64,000 nt of DNA from Bacillus sp. KH172YL63 (GTDB lineage: Bacteria; Bacillota; Bacilli; Bacillales; Bacillaceae_B), in the NCBI RefSeq assembly GCF_011398925.1, contig NZ_AP022842.1, forward strand, positions 2,902,001 to 2,966,000, written 5' to 3'. Every line of letters starts with the position of its first letter. Position 1 is the first letter of the stretch. Both the position numbers and the translations under genes were made by a program. The notes beneath the pieces were generated by a model. The model was given only the letters and a program-made list of their open reading frames with translations, had not been told where the DNA came from and ran no database searches. Of the stretch, positions 9,204 to 18,864 are shown one piece after another.

Positions 9204-10061
9204 CTACACCTCAACTTTAGAAGAATGACTCGACGTTCTTATCTTTTTAAACAGAATGGTCAAGAGTAAAATCAAAATGGCCGTCATCACAATTGTTCCA
9301 CCCGGGGCGAGGTTGAGATAAAAGGCACTGACCAGGCCGACAATGACGGATATCTCACCAAATAGCAGGGAAAATCCGATTGTCTGCTTAAATCCACGGG
9401 CAATCCTGATGCTTGCCGCGACAGGCAGCGTCATGAGGGAAGAAACAAGAAGGATTCCCACAATCCTCATTGATGCGGCGATCACAAGGGCTACCATGAT
9501 CATAAAGATAAAATGGATCGCTTTTGCAGGGATCCCTGATGCTTTTGCATGGTCCTCATCAAAAGAGAGCAGGAATAACTCCTTATACAATAAAGTGATC
9601 ACGCCAATGACAAGGATACTGATGCCTCCTATAAGGTAAAGGTCTCCCCTGCTCACAGCACTTACACTGCCGAATAAATAACTGAATAAATCAGTATTGA
9701 ATCCGTCTGCCAATGAAATAAATATCACCCCGATCCCAATCCCTCCAGACAGGATGATCGGTATCGCAAGCTCCTGATAATGCTTATACAGCATCCTCAG
9801 CCGCTCAATGAATAATGAACCCATGACGGAGAACGCCATCCCGAAGTATAGGGGATTCAATCCTGCAAATCCGGTCACGGTCTTGCTTAAATAGAGGCTT
9901 GCAGCGATCCCTGACAGTGTCACATGGCTCAGTGCATCTGCAATGAGTGACAATCTCCTCACAACGATGAACGCCCCCAATAAAGGTGCGATGATCCCGA
10001 TGAGAATCCCTGTGAGGAACGCATTTTGTAAAAATTCATATTGAAAAATCGCTTGAAGCAT
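9204..10061 (-). CDS. znuB: Zinc ABC transporter permease
   Basis: A 285-residue ABC-3 family permease with about eight to nine hydrophobic helices, for example residues 12-34, 60-80, 96-116, 135-156 and 220-240. The family signature region PLLGAFIVVRRLSLIADALSH is near residues 25-45. It would form the membrane channel through which ZnuC powers zinc import. Its GGAGGG site precedes ATG 10061, and its stop is three bases from the zur start, which indicates translational coupling. The substrate-binding lipoprotein (ZnuA/AdcA) is not encoded here. Confidence 0.92.
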   Translation of the reverse strand: MLQAIFQYEFLQNAFLTGILIGIIAPLLGAFIVVRRLSLIADALSHVTLSGIAASLYLSKTVTGFAGLNPLYFGMAFSVMGSLFIERLRMLYKHYQELAIPIILSGGIGIGVIFISLADGFNTDLFSYLFGSVSAVSRGDLYLIGGISILVIGVITLLYKELFLLSFDEDHAKASGIPAKAIHFIFMIMVALVIAASMRIVGILLVSSLMTLPVAASIRIARGFKQTIGFSLLFGEISVIVGLVSAFYLNLAPGGTIVMTAILILLLTILFKKIRTSSHSSKVEV

Positions 10062-10079
10062 TATCTTCCCTCCACTGAA

Positions 10080-10856
10080 TCATGTATGATGATGTTCATG
10101 CTCATGATTCAAGAAATGTACATCATGACCATAAAAAGAGGAAAGCTGATTTTCTTTAAGCTTTTCAAACTCTTCTGTTTTGCCATGGAAATGCAAATGT
10201 TTATTCAAACAAGCAACATGTGTCACTTTATTCGAGATCGAACCGATATCGTGGGTAACAAGGACAAGCGTGATGCCCAAATCTTTATTCAGCGTTTCCA
10301 GCATATCATAAAAATTTTGTACATTCTGACTGTCCACACCCACTGTCGGTTCATCGAGGATCAGCACATCCGGATGACTCACGAGCGCCCTTGCGATGAA
10401 GACCCTCTGCTGCTGCCCCCCTGACAATTCACCGATATTCCGTCTGGCAAACTCACCCATCCCGACGGACTCAATCGCTTCATACACATCCTGTTTGTAT
10501 TTCGATGAAATTCTTCTGAACAATCCTGCCTTTTTGGCCAAACCGCTCTCCACCACTTCATATACTGTGGCAGGGAAACCCGTGTTGAAACTGTTTGCTT
10601 TCTGTGAAACAAATCCGATCCTGTCCCACTGCTTGAACTTATGCTGGGGAACACCGAACAGTTCAACCTTGCCCTGTTTCACCTTCAAGAGGCCGAGTAC
10701 AAGCTTTAATAGTGTGGATTTCCCAGAACCATTCGGGCCGACAATTCCAAGAAAGGCACCTCTTGGGATACTCAGATTTATATCTTCGAGCACCCTTTCC
10801 CGCTCGTAGCGGAAATTCACATCTTCTATTTTAATTACTGGATTTGTCGTATCCAT
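10080..10856 (-). CDS. znuC: Zinc ABC transporter ATP-binding protein
   Basis: A 258-residue ABC ATPase that energises ZnuB. Walker A is GPNGSGKST (about 40-48), the signature is LSGGQQQR (about 143-150), Walker B is VLILDEPT, and the switch histidine is in LVTHD. The tail NHEHEHHHT is histidine-rich, typical of zinc and manganese systems. ATG 10856 is preferred to ATG 10865 because the AGAGAG site directly abuts the latter. It is the first gene of znuC-znuB-zur and has a near-consensus promoter and a Zur-box-like sequence upstream. Confidence 0.93.
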   Translation of the reverse strand: MDTTNPVIKIEDVNFRYERERVLEDINLSIPRGAFLGIVGPNGSGKSTLLKLVLGLLKVKQGKVELFGVPQHKFKQWDRIGFVSQKANSFNTGFPATVYEVVESGLAKKAGLFRRISSKYKQDVYEAIESVGMGEFARRNIGELSGGQQQRVFIARALVSHPDVLILDEPTVGVDSQNVQNFYDMLETLNKDLGITLVLVTHDIGSISNKVTHVACLNKHLHFHGKTEEFEKLKENQLSSFYGHDVHFLNHEHEHHHT

Positions 10857-10871
10857 TTCTATCATCTCTCT

Positions 10872-10892
10872 TTATAAGAATCATTCCGATTT
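10872..10892 (-). promoter_or_regulatory. Candidate Zur box
   Basis: On the minus strand the sequence reads AAATCGGAAT-G-ATTCTTATAA. Against the Bacillus Zur consensus (AAATCGTAAT-N-ATTACGATTT, from memory) the left half matches 9 of 10 and the right half 5 of 10. It lies between the promoter and the znuC start, where a bound repressor would block transcription. Confidence 0.55.
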
Positions 10893-10907
10893 AAAAGTAC
10901 ATAGGGT

Positions 10908-10936
10908 AGTATACATGATGTTCTTTTAATTGTAAA
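10908..10936 (-). promoter_or_regulatory. Sigma-A promoter of the zinc operon
   Basis: On the minus strand a TTTACA -35 and a TATACT -10 are separated by exactly 17 bp, each 5 of 6 to consensus. Transcription would begin about 40 bases upstream of znuC. Confidence 0.75.
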
Positions 10937-11051
10937 TCATCCCGAACTTCACAGGTGAAGTGGCGGGCCTTGAAGATGCCCTCCTTTTCACACCCAAGCT
11001 TTCATAAATATGAGTGTCCGTGCTGCGGAGCTGACCTCCATTTAACATCCG

Positions 11052-11127
11052 AACCTGCTAAATGAATGAAGCCTTATCGCAAAGAACAAAAATCCGAACG
11101 AGTTAGATTTTCCACCCGTTCGGATTT
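11052..11127. repeat. Repeated intergenic module including the yqfU terminator
   Basis: AACCTGCTAAAT at 11052 is followed 39 bases later by a hairpin, AAATCCGAACG (11090) to CGTTCGGATTT (11117-11127), with TAGATTTTCCA in the loop. The hairpin has T runs on both sides and terminates yqfU (minus). The same arrangement with the same loop words occurs at 44541-44622. Confidence 0.8.
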
Positions 11128-11196
11128 TCCTTTGGAAGAAACCTTTTTGGTCCATCCTCTTTCTTTCAATGACATCCCTGATTAATGGATCGCTGA

Positions 11197-12078
11197 TTAA
11201 TGGATCGCTGATTTAAATCGTGCGCCTTTGGTTTCCTGTGTGTTCATGATGGTGATGAAAGCACTCGGATCGACATCGGAAACAATCGACTTTAATTTTG
11301 TGACTTCAAGCCTTGTCACGACCACGTAGATGACTTCTTTATCATTATCCGTATAACCCCCACGGCCTTTCAGCATGGTCGTCCCTCTGCCCAGCCTTTG
11401 TAAGATGGCTTGCGATACGTCAAGATAATCATCCGATACGATGATGACCGCCTTCGTTTCGTCCATCCCTTGTATGACCGTATCAATCGTTTTAAAGGCA
11501 ATATAATAGGTCATGACGGAATACATCGCTTCTTCTAGACCAAACACAAATGCAGCCCATCCGAAGATGAAGATGTTCATGAACATGACGAATTCCCCGA
11601 CGGAAAAAGGAAGCTTCTTCGTTAATAAAATCCCAAGGATTTCAGTTCCATCCAATGATCCTCCGTGGCGGATCACAAGCCCGACACCGACACCGAGTAT
11701 CAACCCTCCGAACACCGTCGCGAGGATCTCTTCTGTCACAAAGGGCTCCATGTGGTGCAGGAGGCTCTCGATGATTGCCAGCGAAACAATGGCAAACAGG
11801 GATGACACGACAAAGGTTTTCCCGATTTGCTTGTAGCCTGAATACATGAAGGGGAGATTCAACAGAACTAGCAGAGTAGAGAAATTTAGAAAAGGGATCG
11901 TATCTGAAATAAGGTAATTCAAGATCAACGATACGCCAATGATGCCGCCGTCGATGATATTATTCGGAACGAGGAACAGCTCAATTGATACAGCGGCCAA
12001 TCCGGCACCGAGCGTTATGAAGAACAGGCGATAAATAAAGTGGAGCGGGCTCTCTTTTTTATGTATTCTTTGTGTCAT
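11197..12078 (-). CDS. yqfU: YitT/DUF2179 family membrane protein (YqfU)
   Basis: A 293-residue protein with an N-terminal YitT membrane domain (five to six helices to about residue 190) and a C-terminal cytoplasmic DUF2179 domain (about 205-285; [18 protein letters not shown] onward) resembling small ligand-binding folds. Transport or sensing is assumed for the family, but the substrate is unknown. ATG 12078 follows AAAGGAAG at good distance; the longer frame to 12141 is poorly supported. A 15-bp tandem duplication repeats the last four codons and the stop just beyond the gene. It is divergent from yqfT, as in B. subtilis. Confidence 0.9.
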   Translation of the reverse strand: MTQRIHKKESPLHFIYRLFFITLGAGLAAVSIELFLVPNNIIDGGIIGVSLILNYLISDTIPFLNFSTLLVLLNLPFMYSGYKQIGKTFVVSSLFAIVSLAIIESLLHHMEPFVTEEILATVFGGLILGVGVGLVIRHGGSLDGTEILGILLTKKLPFSVGEFVMFMNIFIFGWAAFVFGLEEAMYSVMTYYIAFKTIDTVIQGMDETKAVIIVSDDYLDVSQAILQRLGRGTTMLKGRGGYTDNDKEVIYVVVTRLEVTKLKSIVSDVDPSAFITIMNTQETKGARFKSAIH

Positions 12079-12168
12079 CGTTACTTCCTTTCCTTTCCCT
12101 ATTTTTCTAATAAAAAGTGTCACTTTCTTGCTGTGAGTCACATATGTATCTTTTGAGGAGTGATATAC

Positions 12169-12423
12169 ATGAAGCTACTGCAAAATGTGATCAATCACAA
12201 AATAAATTCGATTACAAATGATGAATTATTGAAGTATGCCAGACAATATAATATTTCCCTGACACCCCAGCAAACGTCCAGCATCGTAGCGAGCGTAAGA
12301 GGCAAAAACATCAATATATTCAATGATGCAGAGCGGAGCAGGCTTGTGAAGAACCTTGCCAGGGTCATTGGGCCCGCCAAGGCAAAAGAAATCAACCAAC
12401 TGTTCCTGCAGCTCATCAGATAG
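12169..12423 (+). CDS. yqfT: DUF2624 protein YqfT
   Basis: An 84-residue, mainly helical, basic protein of the DUF2624 family ([20 protein letters not shown] to [14 protein letters not shown]). Function is unknown. ATG 12169 is eight bases after TGAGGAG; the frame also has a GTG at 12160, but it overlaps that site. It is flanked by yqfU and nfo as in B. subtilis. Confidence 0.85.
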   Translation: MKLLQNVINHKINSITNDELLKYARQYNISLTPQQTSSIVASVRGKNINIFNDAERSRLVKNLARVIGPAKAKEINQLFLQLIR

Positions 12424-12429
12424 TAAGAA

Positions 12430-12469
12430 AGAGGAGGTGTCCCCACTATCATGAGAGATGACCTCCTCT
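12430..12469. terminator. Bidirectional hairpin between yqfT and nfo
   Basis: AGAGGAGGT and ACCTCCTCT form a 9-bp stem with a 22-base loop. It lies between two convergent genes. T-tracts are short, so termination strength is uncertain. Confidence 0.65.
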
Positions 12470-12475
12470 ATCACT

Positions 12476-13369
12476 TTACTGATTCATTATTTTCGATAAT
12501 ACATCTTCATCAAATGTCTGATTGCGAAGCATATCGATCTCGAACTTATAAGGAGGCTTCTTGTTTTTCTTATCTTCTCCTACATAAGGTGTTTCCAGAA
12601 TTTTAGGCACTGAAGCAAGCTGTGGATGATGCACGATATAATTCAACGCCTTGAATCCGATATGACCGAAGCCGAGGTTTTCATGACGGTCTTTGCTTGC
12701 TCCCCGTTCGTTCTTACTATCGTTGATATGAAGGACCTTCAAGCGGTCGATTCCTACGATTTTATCGAACTCATTGAGCACACCATCGAAATCTTCAACA
12801 ATATTATACCCTGCATCATGGGTATGACATGTATCGAAGCATACGGAAAGCCGGTCATTCAGCTCGACACCATTGATGATCTGCGCCAATTCTTCAAAGG
12901 AACGGCCGCACTCAGAACCTTTGCCGGCCATTGTTTCCAATGCGATCTGAACTTTATGGTCTTTCGTCAGCACTTCATTCAGACCTTCAATGATCTTCTC
13001 GATGCCCTTATCGGCCCCTGCACCGACGTGTGCACCGGGATGAAGGACGATCTGCCCTGCTCCTAGCGCTTCAGTCCGCTCGATTTCAGAACGGAGGAAA
13101 TTGACGCCGAGCTCAAATGTGGAAGGATTTGTCGTATTCCCGATATTGATGATATACGGTGCATGAACGACGATGTCTTCGATGCCATTTGCTTTCATAT
13201 GGGCAAGTCCCGCTTCAATATTCAAGTCTTCAATCTTTTTTCTTCTCGTATTTTGAGGTGCACCTGTATAAATCATAAAGGTATTTGCACCATAGGATAC
13301 TGCCTCTTCACTGGAAGAAAGCAGCATGTTCTTTCCGCTCATGGAAACATGGGATCCAATCTTAACCAT
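12476..13369 (-). CDS. nfo: Endonuclease IV (apurinic/apyrimidinic endonuclease)
   Basis: A 297-residue AP endonuclease of the base-excision repair pathway (B. subtilis YqfS/Nfo). The metal-site motifs of the TIM barrel are visible: [10 protein letters not shown] at the start, [11 protein letters not shown] (about 68-78), [37 protein letters not shown] and [27 protein letters not shown] (split by its spacing here only for reading). ATG 13369 follows AGGAG by nine bases; the longer frame starts with a poorly placed TTG. It is important in spore DNA repair in B. subtilis. Confidence 0.95.
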   Translation of the reverse strand: MVKIGSHVSMSGKNMLLSSSEEAVSYGANTFMIYTGAPQNTRRKKIEDLNIEAGLAHMKANGIEDIVVHAPYIINIGNTTNPSTFELGVNFLRSEIERTEALGAGQIVLHPGAHVGAGADKGIEKIIEGLNEVLTKDHKVQIALETMAGKGSECGRSFEELAQIINGVELNDRLSVCFDTCHTHDAGYNIVEDFDGVLNEFDKIVGIDRLKVLHINDSKNERGASKDRHENLGFGHIGFKALNYIVHHPQLASVPKILETPYVGEDKKNKKPPYKFEIDMLRNQTFDEDVLSKIMNQ

Positions 13370-13438
13370 TCTTCTCAACTCCTAAGAAAATCTCTCTCTA
13401 TTGTATCGAATGTGTTCAAATGAATCACGTTCAAGCAC

Positions 13439-14746
13439 TTATTTATTTCTGTTCTTGATTCGTCTTTCCCGTTTCTTGATTTGATCCATCTTATACTTCA
13501 TCTTCTTTTTATAACCAGGCTTGACTGCCTTTGGTTTGCGGACCATTGATTTCGCTTTTTCATCGATTTCATCAGTATTAGATTTCTGGCGGTTTTTACG
13601 TTTATTCAGTGCAGGAAGATCAGACCATTCACCTTTCTTGATATCTCTGTGAGAAAAGTCGATTCCTAGCTTCATCAGGCGATTCAGCGCATCTTCATCG
13701 GAAGGCGTATAAATGGTTAGTGCAATTCCGCTGTTTCCTGCACGTGCCGTACGGCCGGAACGGTGTACGTAGAAGTCAAGATCCTGTGGCAGTTCATAGT
13801 TGATGATATGACTGACGCCCTCGATATCGATCCCGCGTGCCGCAAGATCCGTTGCAACGATATATTGGTAATCGAGGTTGCGGATTTGCTTCATCATTTT
13901 CTTACGTTCACGTGGTGTAAGATCCCCATGGATACGTCCGACTTTCAACCCTTTTGCAATCAGAGCATCGGCCACTTCATCCGCTTTTTGCTTTGTATTG
14001 GTGAACACAATTGCAAGGTACGGATTGATTTCCACTAAGATATTGTAAAGCAGGTTTGTTTTATCACGGCTTTTCAGCGGTACAATCACATGTTCAATGT
14101 TTTTCGCAGAAAGCTGTTCTGGTTCCACATGGGCATATTGTGGATTTTCCATATATTTCTTCAAAAAAGGCTTAAGCTTTTCAGGAATGGTCGCAGAGAA
14201 TACAAGCATTTGCAGTTTTTCAGGCATTTTAGCTGCAATCTGGTCCACATCTTCAATGAACCCCATATCAAGCATCAAATCCGCTTCATCAATGACCAAT
14301 AGTGACGCGGTATGAACGAACAGTGCCTGGTCCTTCATCAGATCATTGATTCGTCCTGGCGTACCCACGACGATATTCGGTTGACTCTTTAACTTCTCAA
14401 TCGTTCTCTGCTTGTCGGTGCCCCCGATAAAGCAGCGGGAAGTGATGTCACTGTTCTTTGTCAGTTTAAGCACTTCTTGATAAATCTGCTGTGCCAATTC
14501 CCGTGTCGGTGCAGTAATGACTGCCTGAACCTGTTCAGTATCCCCTTTTACCTTTTCAACGATCGGCAACAGGTATGAATGTGTCTTCCCCGTTCCTGTT
14601 TGTGACTGACCGATTGCACTTTGGCCTTTTAAAATCAACGGGATCATTTTCTTTTGAATTTCAGTCGGTTCGTAGAAACCAAGCTCTTCAACTGCTTCAT
14701 TGAGGAACGACTGAAAGCCAAATTGCAGAAATAAATTCTTTTTCAT
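13439..14746 (-). CDS. cshB: DEAD-box ATP-dependent RNA helicase CshB
   Basis: A 435-residue RNA helicase. Motif I is SQTGTGKT (48-55), with PTRELAQ, TPGR, the DEAD box (VIDEADLMLD, about 150) and SAT in the first RecA domain. The second domain carries HGDLTPRER, TDLAARGID and HRSGRTARAG. The tail after about 380 is rich in lysine and arginine and should bind RNA. Synteny with B. subtilis yqfR (cshB) gives the specific name; the role is cold-shock RNA unwinding and mRNA turnover. AAGGAG precedes ATG 14746. Confidence 0.94.
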   Translation of the reverse strand: MKKNLFLQFGFQSFLNEAVEELGFYEPTEIQKKMIPLILKGQSAIGQSQTGTGKTHSYLLPIVEKVKGDTEQVQAVITAPTRELAQQIYQEVLKLTKNSDITSRCFIGGTDKQRTIEKLKSQPNIVVGTPGRINDLMKDQALFVHTASLLVIDEADLMLDMGFIEDVDQIAAKMPEKLQMLVFSATIPEKLKPFLKKYMENPQYAHVEPEQLSAKNIEHVIVPLKSRDKTNLLYNILVEINPYLAIVFTNTKQKADEVADALIAKGLKVGRIHGDLTPRERKKMMKQIRNLDYQYIVATDLAARGIDIEGVSHIINYELPQDLDFYVHRSGRTARAGNSGIALTIYTPSDEDALNRLMKLGIDFSHRDIKKGEWSDLPALNKRKNRQKSNTDEIDEKAKSMVRKPKAVKPGYKKKMKYKMDQIKKRERRIKNRNK

Positions 14747-15057
14747 CTAAAACATCTCCTTATAGTAAAAAAATATCCTCATATTTACGCTAATCATCGG
14801 GATGGGTGATGCACGCCGTTCACATCATCATCGCAAATCTATATTAAATGTACGCACCACTTTCATATGGGCAGTGATTATATTTTAACGTTAACAAGCG
14901 TCATATTTAAAGAACATCTAACCATTATAATCAATTTTTACGAAAACATCTAGGTCAAGCTCTTTAATATTTTAGATGATACTGTCACAATTCCCTTTTT
15001 CAACCTGTTGCATACTCTATAATGACGACGAATTTATCATAATGAAAGGAGGCTGTC
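14747..15057. other. Divergent promoter region between cshB and yqfQ
   Basis: About 310 AT-rich bases with no credible gene. A perfect TATAAT at 15018-15023 is the likely -10 for yqfQ, but no good -35 is visible 16-18 bp upstream. The cshB side should contain its promoter and leader; I could not define it. Confidence 0.5.
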
Positions 15058-15756
15058 ATGATGCCGCCAAGAAGAATGAGAAATAATGGCCAGGATATGA
15101 GAAATCCTTTTGGGATGCGGCAGCCGCGACGGACAGGAAGCAGGAATGGATTCGGCATGCAGCAACAGACCGGTCTTTTCGGTCAAGGGCAGGCCCAGCC
15201 ATTTCAATTCCGGGGACCGACCCAGAACCAGGGCTTCAACTTCGGAGGTAACCAAAGGCCGCGTGGCAGGGGGGCAGGTAAAGGCGGGTTGTTGGCAAAG
15301 TTCCTTAAAAAAGGTGAAAACAATAACGGCGGAGACGGACTTCTCCAACAATTCACAAGGGGCGATAACCAGGACCGTTCAAGCGGATCTGAGCGTTCAC
15401 CCCAAGCAGCCGGTGGAATTCTCCAGACACTCTTAAATCCTGGTAATGTCAATTCCTTCCTATCAAATACACAGCAGGTGCTTCAGAGTGCCCAGCAATT
15501 AGGACCGATGTTCCAGCAATACGGTCCGATGGTCAAAAACATCCCATCTTTGTGGAAACTGTACCGTGGTTTGCAGGATATGTCTGCCGACGAAACAGAA
15601 ACACCTGAAGAGGAAAATAAGGGTGAGGATCCGATTGTCCCTGAAGCGGAAGCCCCGGTAAAGAAGAAGAAGAAAAAGAAACCGCCCGTGAACACATCAG
15701 AAGATGACGAATCTGATGACGAGAGGCCTGGACCAAAACCTAAACTCTATATTTAA
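15058..15756 (+). CDS. yqfQ: VrrA/YqfQ family low-complexity protein
   Basis: A 232-residue protein of the YqfQ/VrrA family. The N-terminal 100 residues are rich in R, G, N, Q and F (PPRRMRNN, FGMRQPRRTGSRNGFG). A more ordered middle (about 120-180; LLNPGNVNSFLSNTQQVLQ and MVKNIPSLWKLYRGL) precedes an acidic stretch, a lysine run and a second acidic tail. The B. anthracis homologue is known for repeat-length variation. Function is unknown. The start follows an ideal AAAGGAGG site. Confidence 0.85.
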   Translation: MMPPRRMRNNGQDMRNPFGMRQPRRTGSRNGFGMQQQTGLFGQGQAQPFQFRGPTQNQGFNFGGNQRPRGRGAGKGGLLAKFLKKGENNNGGDGLLQQFTRGDNQDRSSGSERSPQAAGGILQTLLNPGNVNSFLSNTQQVLQSAQQLGPMFQQYGPMVKNIPSLWKLYRGLQDMSADETETPEEENKGEDPIVPEAEAPVKKKKKKKPPVNTSEDDESDDERPGPKPKLYI

Positions 15757-15761
15757 CGTAC

Positions 15762-15801
15762 TTATCCCTTAAGGGAATGAATGACCTTAGAGGGATTTTT
15801 C
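15762..15801 (+). terminator. Terminator of yqfQ
   Basis: An imperfect stem (TCCCTTAAGG with CCTTAGAGGGA) is followed by five T shortly after the stop codon. Confidence 0.65.
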
Positions 15802-15923
15802 TATATCCTGATCGAGGGAAAATTGCTCCTCTATATTCCATCTGCTTCGTTCTCTTTGTCAGAAAGACCGTTCTCCTTTATAATGGAGTCAAAACCTTTT
15901 CTCATGTAGGAGGATATTCATAG

Positions 15924-16880
15924 ATGGAAATTATTAAGATTACCCCGAGGGGCTATTGTTACGGCGTGGTCGATGCAATGGTCATTGCAAGGAATGCCGC
16001 ATTAGACAAATCGCTCCCTCGTCCAATTTATATTTTAGGCATGATCGTCCATAACAAACATGTGACCGATGCTTTCGAAGAGGACGGGATCATCACACTG
16101 GACGGCAGCAACCGAAAAGAAATCATTGAACAGGTGAACGAAGGGACGGTCATCTTCACCGCTCACGGTGTTTCACCTGAAGTGAAGGAAATCGCCAAGC
16201 AAAAAGGGCTCGTCACACTGGATGCCACATGCCCGGACGTCACGAAAACACACGATCTGATCCGCGCAAAAGAAGCAGAAGGCTATGATGTGATTTATAT
16301 CGGTAAGAAAGGTCATCCGGAGCCAGAAGGTGCTGTCGGCGTCGCTCCTGACATAGTACATCTCGTTGAAACGGCGGAAGATGTCGAACAATTAACCATC
16401 AACAATGACAAAATCATCGTCACCAACCAAACGACGATGAGCCAATGGGACGTTCTTGATACGATGGATAAAGTGAAAGAAATGTATCCACATGTGGAAC
16501 TTCACAAAGAAATCTGCCTCGCTACACAAGTAAGGCAGGAAGCGGTGGCAGAGCAGGCTGGGGATGCTGATGTCCTCATCGTCGTAGGAGATCCAAAAAG
16601 CAATAACTCCAACCGCCTTGCCCAAGTATCGATGGATATTGCCGGCACCCCTGCCCACAGGATTTCAGACATAAGCGAGTTGGACATCGAATGGATCAAA
16701 GATGCAAACATCGTTGCGGTAACGGCTGGTGCATCCACTCCGACACCGATCGTGAAAGAAGTCATTAAATTTCTTGAAGCGTTCGATCCAAATGATGAAA
16801 TCACCTGGACACGGGAGCACAGTGTACCGTTAAATAAGATTCTCCCTAAGGTACGGAAAGCTAAGTTGGGAATAAAATAA
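15924..16880 (+). CDS. ispH: 4-hydroxy-3-methylbut-2-enyl diphosphate reductase
   Basis: IspH (LytB) converts HMBPP to IPP and DMAPP, the last MEP-pathway step. It is 318 residues long. The three [4Fe-4S] cysteines are visible as C12 (GYCYGV), C103 (DATCPDV) and C198 (EICLAT), and the substrate histidines are H43 (VHNKH) and H81 (TAHG). The start follows AGGAGG with ten bases spacing. It is monocistronic between yqfQ and the convergent yqfO, as in B. subtilis yqfP. Confidence 0.97.
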   Translation: MEIIKITPRGYCYGVVDAMVIARNAALDKSLPRPIYILGMIVHNKHVTDAFEEDGIITLDGSNRKEIIEQVNEGTVIFTAHGVSPEVKEIAKQKGLVTLDATCPDVTKTHDLIRAKEAEGYDVIYIGKKGHPEPEGAVGVAPDIVHLVETAEDVEQLTINNDKIIVTNQTTMSQWDVLDTMDKVKEMYPHVELHKEICLATQVRQEAVAEQAGDADVLIVVGDPKSNNSNRLAQVSMDIAGTPAHRISDISELDIEWIKDANIVAVTAGASTPTPIVKEVIKFLEAFDPNDEITWTREHSVPLNKILPKVRKAKLGIK

Positions 16881-16887
16881 AACTCAA

Positions 16888-16922
16888 TCAAAAGGCACCT
16901 CCGCTTCGGAGGTGCCTTTTCA
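16888..16922. terminator. Bidirectional terminator between ispH and yqfO
   Basis: AAAAGGCACCTCCG and CGGAGGTGCCTTTT form a 14-bp perfect stem with a three-base loop, with T runs in both directions. Confidence 0.95.
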
Positions 16923-16924
16923 TA

Positions 16925-18043
16925 TTACATATACGTAAACGGATTCGTTTCAGCTTTAGAGGCGAACACATTCACCACATACCCTCTATCAGCGCATTTA
17001 CGGGCTAAATATGCGGCCACTCCGTCTTTCATCACTTTTTCAATATGGTGACCGGCATCAACGATATGAAGGCCCATCATCATGGCATCATGTGCGGTAT
17101 GATAATAAATATCACCGGAGACAAACACATCGGCACCCTGCCTTTTCGCTTTTCCGATGAACTTGTTGCCATCCCCGCCTAAAACAGCTACCTTTTTAAC
17201 TTTCGCTTTTCCGTCCCCAATCATCCTTACTCCATCCATGCCAAACGTCTTCTTCACATGCAGGGCGAATTCTTTGAGGGTCATTTCAGCAGGTAAAGTA
17301 CCGATCCTTCCTAACCCAAGGGAAGAGGATGTATTTTGAAGGGAATAGATGTCATAAGCTACCTCTTCATAGGGATGATGTGTAAACATCGCTTTTAACA
17401 CTTTCTTCTCAAGCGAAACAGGATAGACCGTCTCCACCTTTTCTTCAGAAACTTGTTCGAGCACACCCTTTTTCCCAATGTGTGGGTTTGTTCCTTCTTC
17501 AGGCAGGAATCTCCCCGTACCTTCACTTGAGAAACTGCAGTGTGAATAATTACCGATATGACCGGCACCAGCTTTCCCCAGGGCCTGACGAAGTTCTTCT
17601 GCATTCTCTCCTGGTACATATACGACCAGTTTGCGGAGTTCTTCTTCGAATGTTGGAACCAGTACGGATGGTTCCTGTAACTGAAGCATATCAGCAAGGA
17701 GGTCATTGACGCCCCCTGTCGCCACATCCAGGTTCGTATGGGCGGCGTATACGGCAATATCGTGTTTGATCAACTTTTCAATCATACGCCCTTGATACGT
17801 GTCTGTTTGCAGTGTTTTCATCGGTCTGAATAATGGCGGATGATGGGCGATGATCAGTTTTACATTATTTTTGATCGCTTCATCCACGACATTTTCGAGA
17901 ACATCCAGGGTAACCATAACATTCTCCACTTTTTCATTCAGCTTTCCAATTTGAAGTCCAATCGGATCTCCTTTTTCAGCAAGATGCTTTGGGGAGAATT
18001 CTTCGAATAGTTGAATGATTTCATGTCCATTCACTGTCTTCAT
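16925..18043 (-). CDS. yqfO: Nif3-like dinuclear metal-centre protein YqfO
   Basis: A 372-residue GTP cyclohydrolase I type 2/NIF3 family protein. The two halves of the metal-binding NIF3 domain are visible (IAHHPPLFRP with AAHTNLDVATGGVND; and GHHIEKV near the C-terminus), with a PII/CutA-like insert in the middle (about 130-230), typical of the long Gram-positive form. Members are hexameric rings with two metals per subunit; the reaction is unsettled. Its ATG overlaps the trmK stop by four bases, so the two are translationally coupled. Confidence 0.93.
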   Translation of the reverse strand: MKTVNGHEIIQLFEEFSPKHLAEKGDPIGLQIGKLNEKVENVMVTLDVLENVVDEAIKNNVKLIIAHHPPLFRPMKTLQTDTYQGRMIEKLIKHDIAVYAAHTNLDVATGGVNDLLADMLQLQEPSVLVPTFEEELRKLVVYVPGENAEELRQALGKAGAGHIGNYSHCSFSSEGTGRFLPEEGTNPHIGKKGVLEQVSEEKVETVYPVSLEKKVLKAMFTHHPYEEVAYDIYSLQNTSSSLGLGRIGTLPAEMTLKEFALHVKKTFGMDGVRMIGDGKAKVKKVAVLGGDGNKFIGKAKRQGADVFVSGDIYYHTAHDAMMMGLHIVDAGHHIEKVMKDGVAAYLARKCADRGYVVNVFASKAETNPFTYM

Positions 18044-18750
18044 TGAGCAAGGACCTCCTCCACCATGTTGATTTTCACCATCAATTCCTGCTTTCGGCTT
18101 TCAAGCGCCGTGGTCTTTTCTGCTTTTTCCATATTGTTGATAATATGCTTCCATTGTTGAAGCTCCTGTTTCCATTTTCTCTTAAACGCATCGTTTCGTT
18201 CTTTCATCAAGAATGGTCCGAGCAGGAGTTCTTGATCTATTTTATCTGTGTAGTTCGCTTTAGGATCTCCTTTTTCTGCGACCAGGATTTCATAGAGCTT
18301 ATCGTCTTCTTCTAGGATTTCTTCTCCAACCAGGCTCCACCCATTGTCCATCAGCCATGTTCGGATGGATTTTGCGCTTACATTCGGCTGCAGAATCAAT
18401 CTCGGGCCATTGTCGAGTTTGTCCTTTCCTGCCTCCAGGATCGACGCGATCAACGTGCCTCCCATCCCTGCAATGGTGATACAATCTACTTCCCCTGGCG
18501 TGATGACCTCTAAACCATTCCCAAATCTTACTTCCACTTGGTCGGTTAATTGTGCATCCTCCACCTGTTTCTTAGCTGACAGAAATGGCCCCTCCACTAC
18601 TTCCCCTGCAATGGCGGAAGCAGCAATGCCCTTATTTACCGCATAACAGGGAAGATAAGCATGATCCGAACCGATATCTGCAATTTTTGAATTCTTCGGT
18701 ATGTAAGAAACAACTGTTTCTAGTCGTTTGGATAATTGTTGAATGTTCAT
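18040..18750 (-). CDS. trmK: tRNA (adenine(22)-N1)-methyltransferase
   Basis: A 236-residue Rossmann methyltransferase that makes m1A22 in tRNA using S-adenosylmethionine. The SAM-binding motif IADIGSDHAYLP is at about 23-34, with CITIAGMGGTLI (about 90-101) and LQPN further on, both characteristic of TrmK (B. subtilis YqfN). The C-terminal third is a helical, charged coiled-coil region. AAAGGTG precedes ATG 18750. It forms an operon with yqfO. Confidence 0.94.
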   Translation of the reverse strand: MNIQQLSKRLETVVSYIPKNSKIADIGSDHAYLPCYAVNKGIAASAIAGEVVEGPFLSAKKQVEDAQLTDQVEVRFGNGLEVITPGEVDCITIAGMGGTLIASILEAGKDKLDNGPRLILQPNVSAKSIRTWLMDNGWSLVGEEILEEDDKLYEILVAEKGDPKANYTDKIDQELLLGPFLMKERNDAFKRKWKQELQQWKHIINNMEKAEKTTALESRKQELMVKINMVEEVLAQ

Positions 18751-18816
18751 ATATTCACCTTTACTCGTTTTATTTGATTATAGATACGGTACTCATTTTA
18801 ACCAACTTTCCCCTAT

Positions 18817-18855
18817 AAAAAAAGTCCTTTGCCCAAAAGACAAAGAACCTTTTTC
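18817..18855 (-). terminator. Terminator of cccA
   Basis: On the minus strand GGTTCTTTG pairs with CAAAGGACT (one wobble) around a TCTTTTGGG loop and is followed by seven T. Confidence 0.8.
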
Positions 18856-18864
18856 AAACATTGA

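Noticed and set aside
10950..11040. A fourth copy of the terminal-inverted-repeat element upstream of the 11052 module
   Set aside because: Only short stretches such as CTGCGG and ACCT align with the element; the similarity is too weak to claim.
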